Below, in pieces: positions 1 to 12,836 of a DNA stretch of 64,000 bases. The notes under the pieces are model-generated. The model was not told where the DNA came from. It saw nothing but the letters and a program-made list of their open reading frames with translations, and did no database searches. The position numbers were made by a program, and so were the translations under genes. This stretch comes from Nageia nagi (taxonomy: Eukaryota > Pinophyta). The stretch is taken from positions 92,504,001-92,568,000 of the forward strand of contig JBITNC010000001.1 of the NCBI GenBank assembly GCA_050084985.1. The letters run 5' to 3'. Within the stretch, counting starts at the first letter, position 1. The number at the start of each line of letters is the position of its first letter.

Positions 1-699
1 CTTTTCATCACCACTTCATTTTACTTAAAGTAGATTCTCTCTATTTCAAGGCATGGATGTAAGTGAAAATGGTTCCTAAGTATCACAAATAACAAAATTA
101 CCAAATTCATGGTTGAAGCAATACAAGGGGAAAATACACATCTTCCATCTCCAACATTGGATATGGAATCAACTAGCTACATTTACACAACATCATTCTC
201 AAGATTCATTTTAGGAGCCCCTCCATGAAACTCCCTTAGAAAATATTTGGCAAATCTAGATCAAAGGTTTTTTAAAAAATAGTGATATTTTTTGGAAATT
301 TTTGGAAAATAATGGTTTGTTTTGAAATTGTTTTTAAAAAAATTGGTGATTTAACTCAAAAAAAAAAATTTAAAAATGAAAATTTTGGTGAATTGGGTCT
401 TTTTAAAACTCTAAAAAATAGTCATTTACAATATTGATAATCCTTAAAATTTACTTATTAATGAATATTTGTGGCTAAAATGAACCTTGATCATTCCTAG
501 AGAAAAACTCTCCATCATAATTTTTCCATGGTTGCACCATTCAAGAACCTTTCTTGGGACATCCAAGTCAAAAGGGGGTAGCAAGAGACCCTCATCATCA
601 AAAATAACAAGGGAAAATGTAGCAAAAAATTCAAAGTTCTCAAATAATTTCTTTTGCACTTCTTTGGACATGTAATTTCATTGCTTCAATCACACCCCC
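1..699 (+). other. 3' internal end of a decayed plus-strand LTR element
   Basis: No domain can be recognised here. It is placed as the last internal segment of an LTR retrotransposon because it runs into a polypurine tract and an LTR start. Its final ~60 bases (from about 648) resemble, by eye, the sequence in the same position on the minus strand before the LTR start at 49951; both contain a ctttgga...aatttca...tgctt pattern. Short open frames around 440-675 lie on both strands and are not convincing genes. Confidence 0.35.
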
Positions 700-712
700 A
701 AAGAGGGGCAAA
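700..712 (+). promoter_or_regulatory. Polypurine tract (plus-strand primer) of an LTR element
   Basis: The purine-rich run aaagaggggcaaa abuts the LTR start TGTAGACACC. This is the position and composition expected of the RNase H-resistant primer for second-strand synthesis. The minus-strand counterpart at 49952-49965 has a similar tract before a matching LTR start. Confidence 0.45.
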
Positions 713-3027
713 TGTAGACACCTAAAAATGAATTATTATTTATTAAAAAATTTATTTTAGAGCCTCAATGATGTATTATGTAAAAATAGATTAAATAATA
801 CCCTAATTCATGATAAAGCTATGTAATATGTCTAGTGGACCCTTGTGGCATATACAAGAGGTCAAAAAGATAAAAGTCATGTAAATGTGTATCCTATATA
901 AAGGCATCAATTGATGACCTTAAGTTTCATGAGAAAATAAATATGAGGAGGATCCTAGAGAGATTCTAGGACATGATACATCACTTTGTTATGCATAAAT
1001 ATTATTCATAAGTTATATCTTATGTTTTCTATTTGATGATTCCTTCATTCACTTATTGCTACATTCTTTAGTACATCTATTATATTGATTATATTAAGCC
1101 ATTAGCGACATACCTAATATAGGATGCCAATGGCATGTAATTCAATGAATGTATGATTTTATTTCATGTATGTTTCTCTTAATAGAATGATTATGTAATC
1201 TAACTAATAACAAGTGTATTTCTCTTATTTGTTATTACCATATTTCATATTTATGTGACAATAAGAAATGAATAGACCAATAGTGCATTAATTAGCCTCC
1301 ATAATTAATTGTATGAATTATTTTGGGTCTATAAAAATCATTACCAATAATTAGAATATCAGTTTGATTTACTTATTGGAAACTTTCTTGAGATAAATAC
1401 AAAGCTCTCATAGGACTTAATTAACTCAACATTTGAGAGTTGGAAACATTGTCTTATTAAAGCTATGTAAAACCCCCTTCTATTGTTTAAATCCATGTGC
1501 ACTAAAAAATTAGTGATCAAAAAATGAAATATAACCTTAGGAAGTGGTCATATATACATTTAAATTTTAAATATTTTGATCAATTTTTGTAATCCATAAC
1601 ATGATACAGTGAATTGGAGATTTGTTACTTTGTTTTCAGTAATTGATAGGAATTAAATTAGTATTAGTTCCATTTATATTACTAGTGAAATAATATTGTA
1701 TTAATCAATGATATTAATATTGTCTCAACTCATTCAAAATTAGCATTTATATGTAGATTCTTTATGATAGTTTTTTGGCAGTATGTTATTAAGTTGCTTC
1801 TAATATTTAGAGTTAGATGGTTAGGAAACTCTTAAATTACATTAGACTCACATCATGCTTACTGAAATACAAAGTATCTCATCCCTTTTTTACATGTTTG
1901 TACTATAAGGAAGTCGTGAAGATTCATCAACAATGTGATTGGCATGGAAGCATTTCAATCAAAAATATTTATCTTGTAATAGATGTTGAGTTAACTTACT
2001 TTGCAAGAATATGTGATCATTGAAGTCTTATATGCATATGTATGTGAGATAATAAACTACTCTATTTCTCCACTATTGAATACATATAAGGATTTTTGTC
2101 AATTTTATTACTGAATAGTAAATAAAGATGAGGTGATACTTGCTCTTGCTATATAATCATTCTATGCTTAAATATGAATAGTAAACTTGTCATTAGTGAA
2201 GTGATACTTATCATTCAAAAAAATAAAATTCTAAGTCTAATAGAAAAATAGTTAATTAGAATCTAACTTGTTTGTGATCAAATACCTATGATGGTATAAT
2301 GAAGTTATTATTTCATATTCATTAATTATAATACTGATTAGTTTTATTGTAGATGTATTATAGTCTTTTGAAAGAATTATTATTTCAAATTTATAGTTTT
2401 ATTTGGGTCTAAATAGGAAGAAGACTAAATATTAAATTTGAAAACTACTTGTAAGTTTAATGATCATGATTTGAGTTTCAAACTAATTGGAAATTTGCAT
2501 TTGAGAATATAAATTATGGATAAATCTTATAATGGGTAATATACTTAGAAACAAAGTTGAAATGATTAATCTTAATCTAAGATTATGGTCAACCCAATTA
2601 AGAGAAATGGGTTAATATTGTGAAATACTTTTATCATAAGGAAACTTCAAGAAAGAAGACAAATGTAAATATGAAGTAATTATTAATTTAAATTACATGA
2701 AATTTTATAACAAGAAAATAAGAACCTATTTAGGGTATACCATGGAACTTGAAATTGTTCATATATGGATAGAAGTATTCTTAAGAATAAACACGAGAGT
2801 AGATGAATTGTTATGCATGATTCATATTCTCTAGTTTTGAAATCATGAGAACAATGTTGGTGACATGTTCATTTTATTTTGTAATTGGTTAGTGTCTATA
2901 GCACTTATATTAGCACACCCAAATATCCATATGCACTATCTTGATTGATTAAATGCATATCTTTGCATATTTAAAAAAAAATTGCTTATTTAAGGGATAA
3001 ATCAATCTTGAAGTATGGACTTTTACA
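713..3027 (+). repeat. LTR of a plus-strand Ty3/Gypsy-type element
   Basis: It starts TGTAGACACC directly after a polypurine tract and ends ...TTTTACA one base before a tRNA-Met primer site, giving a TG...CA unit of 2315 bp. A TATA-like box lies 182 bp in. A similar start occurs at 49951 (minus) and more loosely at 54012 (plus). Internal sequence appears on both sides (polypurine tract left, primer site and gag right), so this LTR may join two internal regions. No second full copy for alignment was found in the window, and the length could include an unseen insertion. Confidence 0.5.
895..902 (+). promoter_or_regulatory. TATA-like box in LTR
   Basis: The motif tatataaa lies 182 bp inside the LTR, where the U3 promoter of an LTR retrotransposon is expected. 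Similar TATA motifs lie about 230-245 bp inside the LTR-like starts at 49951 and 54012. Confidence 0.4.
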
Positions 3028-3028
3028 T

Positions 3029-3040
3029 TGGTATTAGAGT
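3029..3040 (+). promoter_or_regulatory. Primer binding site, initiator tRNA-Met type
   Basis: TGGTATTAGAGT lies one base after the LTR end. The plant initiator tRNA-Met site is TGGTATCAGAGC, so 10 of 12 bases match and both differences are transitions. It marks the start of the internal region of a plus-strand LTR element. Confidence 0.55.
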
Positions 3041-3631
3041 CTAAATTAGGCCTATTAGAATCATGGGAACTCTTACACTTTTTATTACATTGTAGTAACA
3101 ATATGGTTGTTACCCGTAAATGTGAACATAGTTTTGATCATGATTATGACTTGGGCCAAGGCAAGGGTTTAGGTTGAGATAGGGCTGCTAGAAACCAAGG
3201 TAATCATAAAGTTAAAAACTAACAAGAATAACATGATGATCAAAGTTAGGGAAGTAACCATGATCATGATGTGAATCATGAACCACATGATGGGAAAAGT
3301 CAAGATAATGATGTTTAAAGGGTGGCTATAAGAAATGAAATGCAATTATTGAGGGTATAAATGACTCAACAATAAAGTCATTGATGAAATTTAGAATTTA
3401 GGGCTTGACTTGGGGTAATAATAAGTACCAAGCAATCATATAGATCAATTGAGAGCTTATGTTGGGGATAAACTATCTAAGGATCTAAAAACTATATGCC
3501 TTAGCAAGTTTCATGGTGATAGCAGCCAAGCAAAAATTTGGCTCACTAAACTTGAGGCATATCTTGCAACAAGAGGGTGTAGTGGTAATGTAAAAACCAC
3601 CCTAGCTAGTATCATAATGAAAAGAAAAGGA
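3041..3631 (+). pseudogene. gag fragment of a Ty3/Gypsy-type element, cut off by another LTR
   Basis: The clearest part is an open stretch from 3449. It encodes a LSKFHGDSSQAKIWLTKLEA segment, the start of a retrotransposon gag domain (target-region F-x-G followed by a W-L helix). Upstream, 3100-3440 is rich in Asp, His and Gln codons with stops, typical of the gag N-terminus. The frame ends at 3640, just inside the minus-strand LTR that starts at 3632, so the rest of gag has been separated by that insertion. The gag assignment is by motif similarity only. Confidence 0.5.
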
Positions 3632-5590
3632 TGTATATAGAGAGAAATACCTTCTCATGTTATCTATCTAGTAAGCTTCAATATGAATCTAGGCTCTCTA
3701 TATTATGTATGTGTTCATGCATTTGAAATCTTTATGATACATATTTATAGAGATGAGTGGAGAAGATCCCTTTAACTTAGAAATCATCTTATCTAAGAAA
3801 TCACCATTCATTACCCATATCTAATATAAGATAACTTCTTATTAAATTTTAAATTAATTTGTGAGGGAATAATTATGATTCTAAATAATATCTTGATATT
3901 TATCCATAGTAAATCAAAATATTCTCTCCTACCAAATATTTCAATGCTAAGGTGGGTGACTAGTTTACCTTGAGTTAAATACACCATTAAACCATCTTGA
4001 TTACACCTATACTTACCCATATTGGGTAAAATATCATACTATGGTAGATAATGGGACTTCAAGTGTATATTAGACTTTTCCAACATCCACCTCATCCATG
4101 AAACACATTCATTCAACCTAATCTCATTACTCAGTAAACAATGGAGTTAATTCCACAAATTGGTAGCAAGTGAAAATCCTATTACTATTCCAACTTATCC
4201 TAACCATCCAAAATATATCCTCACTCTTTTAAATATGATGTAGAGACTTATATTCAAATAAAATCCCTTATTAATAGAAAACAAACATCACCCATTTTCT
4301 TCCCATCCTTGCCAAAGTCCTTTCCCAAGGATTCCCAATATAAGGAAATTATGGCTTCATGTTTCACAAGATATTCATTTAGTCCTACATAGAGTTATCC
4401 CTATACATTTATGGTTCAACATAGACTCAATAATACAAAGAAAAATGATATAATACAACACCATTATCATCCTTTTACCATTCTTGTGAGGGTTCCCCTA
4501 TTTAAAACATTTAAAAATACTTCTATTTGGCTAGACTCTTACACCATAGTCAAATGAAACATGATAATATGAACAAATAATTACAATATTCTTCACATGC
4601 ATTAGGTACTAAAATAAAAAATATTAAATAATATGATCAATAATTATAACAATATTCAATAAATATAACTATAGCTTTAGCAAATTAATGCTAAAATTGG
4701 AATGAACACCTAAATGTCAAATTGGAGAAGAATGTGAAGAAATGAGCTCCTTTATACATGGTATCCAAGGCCAATTTAAAAAATAAAAAATAAGAGAGGT
4801 GTGTCTTAAATTACTATTGAGACACCTCATGCTTCTTGCTAGTGGGGAACATGAGAATTTTAGTTTTATGGTACAATTTTTTCAACTTTTGTTTGTAAGC
4901 CTCAAGGATAAAATAGTTATTCAATTATTTTATACACCTCATAAAAAATTCCAAGATATATAAGAGGGGATAATATTTAGGTTCTATGGTATATTAATAA
5001 TTCTTTTCCACCTCACCCCTAGATTAAATATTTTTCATCCATCCCTAAAATTATTGCAAGTAGAAATAAAATACCTTAGTAAAAATCAAATCTAGGTATC
5101 AAAAATAATTCATTACAATATTTCATAAAATTAATTAATTTTCCATATAAATTAAAATTCATAAAAAATAGTTTTGCACATAGTTTGACCTATGGAGATC
5201 GCCTAACTTGCAAGTTAAATTTATTAGTGCACACACAAATATCACAAAAATAATAGGGTTCATACTTAATGCACATCAAACATGAAATACAAATATATGA
5301 TTATGGTAGGCATTATGGGTTTTATAAACTCAATGACCAATTAATTTCTCACTCTTACTGATCTATTCCTATAACCAACTCATCTTTGGTTCACTTGGAT
5401 CTCCAATCAAACTCCCATGTTGAGTCAACCTTTAACCTATGTCAAAATAACCTCAAATCTAGCATTAAAATGAAATAAATATCATTCATATCTATTCATA
5501 ATTTATTCATAATATAAATTATCTCAAATAAAATTCAAATTCCTTAGAGGCATTTGGTTCATCACAAGTGTAATTTAGCAGGTTGTTACA
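3632..5590 (-). repeat. LTR of a minus-strand Ty3/Gypsy-type element (copy 1)
   Basis: On the plus strand it begins TGTATATAGAG and ends GGTTGTTACA; read in its own orientation it starts TGTAACAACC, a common Gypsy LTR start. Immediately right, read on the minus strand, is a purine-rich aagagcggtagta tract, so internal sequence of its element lies to the right. Most of this sequence recurs at 33613-39140 with an interruption, including long near-identical stretches such as 3744-3800 against 33729-33790. The flanks aagga and tacta do not match, as expected if this is one end of a longer element. Confidence 0.55.
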
Positions 5591-7813
5591 TACTACCGCT
5601 CTTAAAAGGAACACATTTCCCTTTGTTCTTAAATAGTACAATAATAGAGTGCAATAATGTTTACATAATCCTTCAAATAAATAGATAAAAATTCCTAAAA
5701 AATATATCTTTCCCAAATAGAAGAAGATCTAAAAATATTCATCCCATTATGCTAAACATTCATATATATCTTTATTACTTGTCTTCCTAGTCCTATAGCT
5801 AGGATTTGATGGGAAGAAATTCAACATCTAAGTGATCCAATACCTATAAAATATAATAATTCAAGGCATGCAATGGATTAAAAATATTATTTATCAATAA
5901 ATATACATGGATATGTGTTTCCCTTTTTGACAAATTAGGTGGTAGTACAAGCCTATAAATAAGTAGACTCCCTTTTCAACTATAATCTAAGGGACCAATT
6001 AGGGTTTAGATTTTATGGAACTTATGGCATACTTATATAAAATTCTTAAATATTATATATTACTCTTCCAATTTATTAATAAATTTGGTTAGATCATGAT
6101 TAGATCCCCCAAATATTCCCTAGGAGTTCTACATTTTCTTTCAATTATAGCATTAAATCATATCATTCCAAGAAGGAAAATGTGATTAATCTAAGGAAAA
6201 AATTCTCAATTAGTCAAATTATTAGTATCATGTATTTAAATACTCTTTATGATCAAATATATTTGTAATAAAACTATATCCCATAGCTTCCATAAGGCCA
6301 TCACTGGTAGGGTTAATCCCAGGAAAATCATACCGCTTTGGTTAGCCTAACCACCACCAAGTAAATAGAGTTATAATGGAATGCAATCCATCAATTGAAT
6401 TTGTACCTTAAATGTATATATAATAGGAAATATAAAATTTCATATACAATTTCAAATCTTTACATTCTTTACCCTAATTTTCTTCATTCCTATTTCATCT
6501 AGTAGGAACTTAATACCATAATGCCTCTTTGCATCCCTAGCTTACAAGTAAACCCTCATTTGAAGTGTAAAATGTCCTCACTTTTCACAAAGTCTATAGG
6601 TTAAGGGATACTTTAAATCAAAATATTTTTAGTACTAATCTTATTTTAGGGTTTCTTAACCTTAGCCTTTTAAGTCATGATAACTTTTAACCAAAACTAT
6701 GAAATATTTTCATAGCCTTGATTCATGAACTTTGCATCCTTTCCCTTCATAAATTTATCATATTCCATAAAATTTTACTCTCATCACCCTTTTATCCTTT
6801 AGTATGAATTAATGTTTCATTCCCTAACAAAAAAAATCTTTCTATTGCATTATTATCACTTTGAGTTACCTTCATAAGGTGTAAAATTCTCAAACTTAGT
6901 GTAAACATATTGAACTTTGTAAGGTCATACTTGTATAACCATATGTTTTCAAAAATTTTAATGTTATCACCATGTCTCAAACTAATAATTATCCTCATAT
7001 AATTTACAAATTATCAAAATTTATAGCGGTATATGGAAAATATACTTGAATTTGAAGCAATAGTGGTGCTATTCTTTGGTCATTTCTTATTAAGAGGATA
7101 ACAATTTTGAAGATGATTATCACCACATGTCCAACAACCTCTTGTACTCATGTTACCAAATCTTATTCTTTTTAATATTGAATTAATATTTACCCCTATT
7201 TAGGCTTCGATATTTTTTTGATTGTTATATTTTTTGTAGATTTCTTGAAGCAATAAATTTAATAGTTCTTGTTTCTCTATCATCAATATTACATATCTTT
7301 TAATTTCTTTTGAATCTATGTGATGTTTACAAGGATTTAGAATATATTTACATCTTCATTATTTTGAGATGTATTTCCTTTTATGCCATCATATTGAAGT
7401 ATTTGACCCAATTTTTTCATTGATCCTTATGTCATTACGTAGTGTAATAACAAAATTGAGTTACTATGTTAAAAAAGATAATTCTTTTAGTTTTTTAGCA
7501 AGAGATTTTATTTATAATTCAAGATTCATTATTTTCAAACATAATAATAATAAGATTTCCATATTTTTCTTTTGAAAATATTAAATTTTACTCTATTTAG
7601 AGTTAACTTAAATTTTCAAATCATTCATAGTTGCACTTATATTTCTTGAGAGATGCGATCCATTATTAATTCACTTATTTCTCACAATATTTCCTCTCTT
7701 ATATGAGAATTTCTTTTCTTCTTTTACCACTCTCAATTATTAATGCATAGCATATTCTTTCTACTCAATATTATCTATTTATACTATCACAAAAGATAAT
7801 GGTATTGTACTTT
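5591..7813 (-). pseudogene. Internal remnant of an old minus-strand Ty3/Gypsy-type element, with gag zinc knuckle
   Basis: The only clear coding landmark is a zinc-knuckle-like motif, CWTCGDNHLQNC, at 7101-7136 on the minus strand, preceded by Arg and Gly. It resembles the gag CCHC knuckle of Gypsy elements, with slightly short spacing. Between it and the LTR to the left I find no recognisable protease, RT or integrase, so the element was either gag-only or has decayed beyond reading. Copia element A inserted at 7814-7818 and split this unit; its continuation is at 28942. Confidence 0.4.
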
Positions 7814-7818
7814 GATTC

Positions 7819-9182
7819 TAAAAATTTTGTAGTCACCACACCCCAAGAATGGTGAACAAGATACAAAGGATTTGATACCAAGTGAATAATTTGTACCAAA
7901 TAGGCCTAAGATAAGAGCTTTGAGTCTAAATGATGATTTTGGAGGCTTATGGCTCCAAACTCTAATACCATAAATTTGGTTAAGGTTCTAATAGAATTTG
8001 ATAGGCTAGGATTGGCTGAATTTCTAGGAGAATCAAAACATTGAAGGAAATAAAAGTTTTAGAGATAGATTTTTGGAGAAATTTGATAATAGTGCAATTT
8101 AGAAATTACAAGGATCTAGTGATTTTTGTTCAATAATATTTCATTGAAACTCCAAGAAAATCAAAAGTGTAGAATCTATAGTCTAGAGGGTGAGGGTGAA
8201 AAAAATTCAAAGCTCATAACTTATGCAATTCTTGAAGAAACATAGCATTATGACCATGAAAATTATTAAAAATAAATGCTTTATCCAATCATGAAAATAC
8301 TTTCAAGATGGATAGAAGGGTCAAAAAATGAGTTGGAGGAAAATAGACTTCTCAAGACTCACAAAGCAAGATTACAAATAAAGCAGGTTTTGTATTTTAG
8401 GATTTCTAAGTGTGTTCCATAAATAACAATACCAAAGGGAATATGGTTGTAAATGTATTGCAATCATAAATCCAACCAAGAAGGAATTACATAAAATGGA
8501 GATCTAGATAGTAAGATCTAGCCCCTAAAAGTAAACTAAACAAAATAAAGGTAGTTTGATAAATCACAAAATAATGAAACTATTTGCTCAAAAAATGGGA
8601 ATACAGATAAGTATCCACAAAGTAAAACAACCATAAATGAGTAAATATCACCTTGTATTAGAGATGGAATATTTGTATGTGTTTCTCAAACATGCAAGCT
8701 TTCAAAGAGAAACCACACCACACAACCACACAGTATTGCAGAGCAAATATGAATGCTTTATATTCAAGCTAAAAAAATGGTAGCATAAGAATACATCAAG
8801 CACTCTCTTTGAGAATGAGAGATGAAGTCCTTATTTATATAAGAAGAAAATTGTGTGTAGAAGGCTCCACATGAACTTGCATATTGCATATTCACATAGA
8901 AACAAAATGAAGTGCCCACAAAATCAAAGGAGTAGTATGGGCATCAAAAACATAAATGAAGTGCCCATAAAATCAAAGAATATTGTGGATATCAGTGAAG
9001 AAGTACAAAATCAAATCTATCTTAGTCAAAGGAGCATATCTTGAGTATTTAGCACTCAAATATGGTCCTACAACATACTAAATCTAGTAGGTGTAATAGT
9101 GGGTAGATAGTAAAGGCAATCAATAGCTATTGGTATTCAAAATTTTTCTAGAATTCAAACCATGTAATATTAAATTTCTTCA
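7819..9182 (-). repeat. 3' LTR of Copia element A
   Basis: It aligns by eye with 27618-28936 along its whole length, for example the gtcaccac..cccaagaatggtgaacaag stretch at 7831 and 27631, and the matching ends at 9182 and 28936. Its outer terminal bases have decayed from TG to TA on this copy. On the minus strand a TATA-like tatataaata lies around 8835; the right copy has a similar motif around 28640. The internal side abuts a minus-strand purine tract (ggagggaaa, 9183-9191). Confidence 0.85.
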
Positions 9183-12100
9183 TTTCCCTCCTTAATATGG
9201 ATGGGTTGAATTTAAAGTTGATGCAAAAGACTAAGGAATCGATCCTTAGATAGAGACTTGGTGAAAATATTTGCAAGTTGATATTTAGACTTATAAAATA
9301 TGAATTCCATGAATCCATCAATCACCAGGTATCATATAAAATGATGTTAGATGTTTATATGCTTTCTCCTATTATGAAAACCTTAGGTTCTTGGTCATAG
9401 AAATGGTGCTAGTTTTTTCATAATGAATGGGAATGGGTAGGGGAGGGTCCAAACCTAAGTCTTCAAACAACTGTGCCATCCAAATGGCTTGAGTGCAAGC
9501 AAAGGAGGAAGCCATGTATTTTCTTCAGCAATGGAAAGAGCAATGGTATATTACTGCTTTACATAGAATAAAAAGACAATTTTTAAAAAATATGGCCCTA
9601 TGCTAAAAACATAAAAAATGATCGATAAATGATCAAAATATGTTGAATATAAAACATTTGTGGGTCTTAAAATTTGTAAATACAAAAAAAATGCCAAAAA
9701 ATGCCAAAAAAATGAGAAAAAAATTATGATAAAAAAATAACCAAATTTGAGGGGAAAATGGCCAAAAAATGGAAAAAATGGTAAGGGATATATTCTTATT
9801 TTACATTTTTTCAACATTTAAATGAAAAAAGTGGAAAAAATGGGAAAAATTGCCACATTTTCAACCTACAATAAACAACTTTTTCTCATTTAAACATCAT
9901 TTAAATGATCATTTTTTGCTAGTTAAAAATGGCATTTTTTGAAGGAAAATACGGATTTTTTCAAAAAATGAAAAAAATTATGTTTTTTTCATTTAAACAA
10001 TATTTTGTTATTCTATGCTTCTTACTACTTCATAAGATAAGAGATCTAGAAATAAGAAAGCATAGTCAAAGGTGCTTTTCCTATCATCAAGGATTCCATC
10101 CCAATCAGCATCTATGTAAATTTCAAGGTTGTTAAAATTAGAGGATTTACACCATAAACCAAATAATTTAATACCATTAACATATTGGAGGATTCACTTA
10201 GCTACTTTCTAATGAGATTAATGTGGAGAGTACATGAATCTAGCCATAAGGATAACTATATACATGATGTTCAATTAGGTGTCTATAAGATACATCAAAC
10301 TACCAATAAGTGATCGATAAAGGTCACATCCATAAAAGAAGTAGAATCCTCCTTCATAAGTTTGGTGTTAAGCACTATTGGAGTGTCAATAGGTATGAAA
10401 TCCTTCATAAAAAACCTAGCAAGCATGTCATCAACATACTTGGATTGAGTGATAAAAATATCAGAGGATGACTACTAAACTTGCATACCAAGAAACTATT
10501 ACATGTCACCCAAATCACTCATCTTAAACTCCTTAATCATGGTAGTTTTGAATGTAGGCAGCATGGAAGAGGAAGTGTTCATGAAGATAATATGATCAAA
10601 ATACAAACAAATGATGAAATCATGTTTATATACCTTAATGTATAATTTAGCATCCATGAAACACCTCTGATAATCATTCTAATGGAAGTAGGTGTTAATC
10701 TAGTAGTACCAGGCTCTTGGTGTCTGCTTAATCCCATAGAGAGCTTTCTTTAGTCTATACACTTTATCTTCATGGCTAGCGATAGTGAATCCTTAGGTTT
10801 TCTTCCTTTAAATATCCATTAATGAAGGCATACTTGACATCCATTTGGTATAAACTAAGACCAATATGTGATGCAAGAGCAAGAAGAGAGCAGATTATCT
10901 CAAGTCAAGAAACTAATGCAAAATTCTCTTCATAATTAAGCCCTTCCTTTTGAACATAGCCCTTACCCATAAATGAGGCCTTATGTTTAGCAATTCTACC
11001 ATCAACATTGTGCTTGAGCTTATAGATCTACTTGAATCTAGTAATATTTTGATTCTAAGGAGGAGGGACAAGCTCCCAAGAATCATTCTTCTAGATCTAC
11101 TCAATTAAATCCTCCATGGCCTTCCTCCAATATTTATTTGCAATAGATTCTTGAAAGTTGTAAGGCTTAACAAGATAAGATGATATCAAGGCATAATAGG
11201 TGTTTTAATCACCCCCCTCACTTATTGTAGGTTCACTCTTCTACTAAAATTATTTTCCAATATTTTAGATTCTAGATGATCTCTAGAAATCCTTCTTTTG
11301 GAAGGAGTTGGAGTTGCAAAGAGGTTGGGTTGTTGAGGTTGTATATGTTGGATATATTGATATAAATCAACCAAATTATATATATATGAATCATTAATTT
11401 CCATAATTATGTCTTTGGCATCAGAATCAATCTGTATGCTCCCCCTTCATGAAAAATAACATCTCAACTTATATGTAACTTTTGAGAAATGGGATCATAG
11501 CATCGATAAGCTTTAGAATCATTAGAGTATCCCATAAAGATACATTTGATGGATTTATCATCCAATTTCTTCATATTTTCATTAGGAATATGCACAAAAT
11601 AGTTAGATCCAAAGATCTAAAGGTGCAAGATATTAGGTTTCTTGCTAAACCAAGCCTCATAGGGGGTTAAATGTTGCATGATCTTTGTAGTGCAATAATT
11701 TAATATGTAGATAGTAATATCCATAGATTCCCTCTATAATTTATTTTCCATGCTCATATCCTTGAGCATAATTCAAGCCATATCAATTATAGTTTGATTC
11801 TTTCTTTCAACCACTCCATTATGATGTGGAGTGTAGGTACTCATATATTGCTATTTTATCCCATATTTCTAGAAGATTACTTTGAACTCATTTTAAGTGA
11901 GTTCACCATCATATTTGTTTTTAATCTTCTTGAGATAATAGTTAGACTACTTCTCTACAAGTTCCTTAAACTTGATAAAAGTATCAAAGGCATATGACTA
12001 GACTTGCAATGAATACAACTAACTCATCTAGGAATAATCATTAGTAAAGATAAGCATATACTTGCACTTGGCCAAAGTGGGAGTCTGAATAGGTCCATAA

Positions 12101-12836
12101 ATATTAGCATTTCTCTCTATTATTTCCCATAAATGCAACTCTCACATAAAGTATTAGTAGGTAGTAAGAAGGTTGGCATACCTCTCACAAGTTTAGGCAA
12201 TCCACAAAGTGAGTTGAAGTTGATATGGCCATATATTTGGTGTCATAACCAAGCAAGATCAATGGTGGATTTTAGAAACTTGACTATTGCTAGTTGCATC
12301 CTTAACATATACATGCGATCCTTAGTCATGTAAATTGTTGTAATAACCTAGTTGTTAGCCTCATTGGTGATGGTACAATTTTTCTTCTAGAAGACCAAAT
12401 AATAGTCTTTCAAGCATATATTTCCAATGCTAAAGAAATTGTATTTCAAGCTGTGAATATAAAAGGTGTCATGCATATGAATGATCTTGTTAATATTTGT
12501 TTTAAAAATAATTGTACCCTTACCAACAATGTCAACTTGATTATTATCACTAAATTGAACTATGTTTGAATTATTTTCTTCAAGTTGAATAAATAAGCTT
12601 ATGTTCCCAATCATATGATGTGAAAAACCCACTATCTAGATACCAAATATGGTCATCGATAACTTCTAATTTATCATGGATGAGGAAGATATTACCAAAC
12701 TCATTCTCTTAATTGTAGTTAGCTTTTTGCTCCTTCTTTTGGTAACAATATTTCTCTATGTAATTATCCTTACCATAGAAGTCACAATATCGAGAGGTTG
12801 AGCTTTGATTTCTACCAATTGATTGACCTCTTCCTC
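9183..12836 (-). pseudogene. gag C-terminus and pol of Copia element A (broken)
   Basis: Reading leftward on the minus strand: a decayed zinc knuckle near 12755-12800 (CDFYGKDNYIEKYC, with a Cys and the His replaced by Tyr); protease with a DSG active site and a following HHM-type motif near 12600-12645, with a frameshift inside a T run; the integrase C-terminal NGVVERKNQTIIDMA motif near 11800; RT with KKALYGIKQTPRAW near 10710-10760 and a damaged active-site box (YFDH instead of YVDD) near 10605; RNase H with DADW near 10100 and a YMASS-type motif near 9510. Stops lie where Arg or Trp is conserved. It joins the gag at 26831-27600 once element B is removed. Confidence 0.8.
9560..10015. mobile_element. 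MITE-like insertion in RNase H of Copia A
   Basis: A 456-bp very AT-rich segment interrupts the RNase H frame. It is flanked by tgctt at 9555-9559 and 10016-10020; removing the insert and one duplicate restores a continuous Copia reading frame. The ends are inverted: tacatagaataaaa on the left against ttttgttattcta on the right. The interior has more complementary segments, such as aaaaatgcc near 9690 and ggcattttt near 9931. No transposase is encoded. The superfamily is not clear; five-base duplications fit several groups. Open frames on both strands here are low-complexity artefacts. Confidence 0.7.

Noticed and set aside
3627-5595. Solo LTR with target duplication at 3632-5590
   Set aside because: The flanks aagga and tacta differ, and a purine tract on the right argues for attached internal sequence.
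9551-10135. Open frames on both strands in this stretch
   Set aside because: They are translations of the AT-rich MITE-like insert (Phe/Leu/Ile or Lys/Met runs), with no domain.
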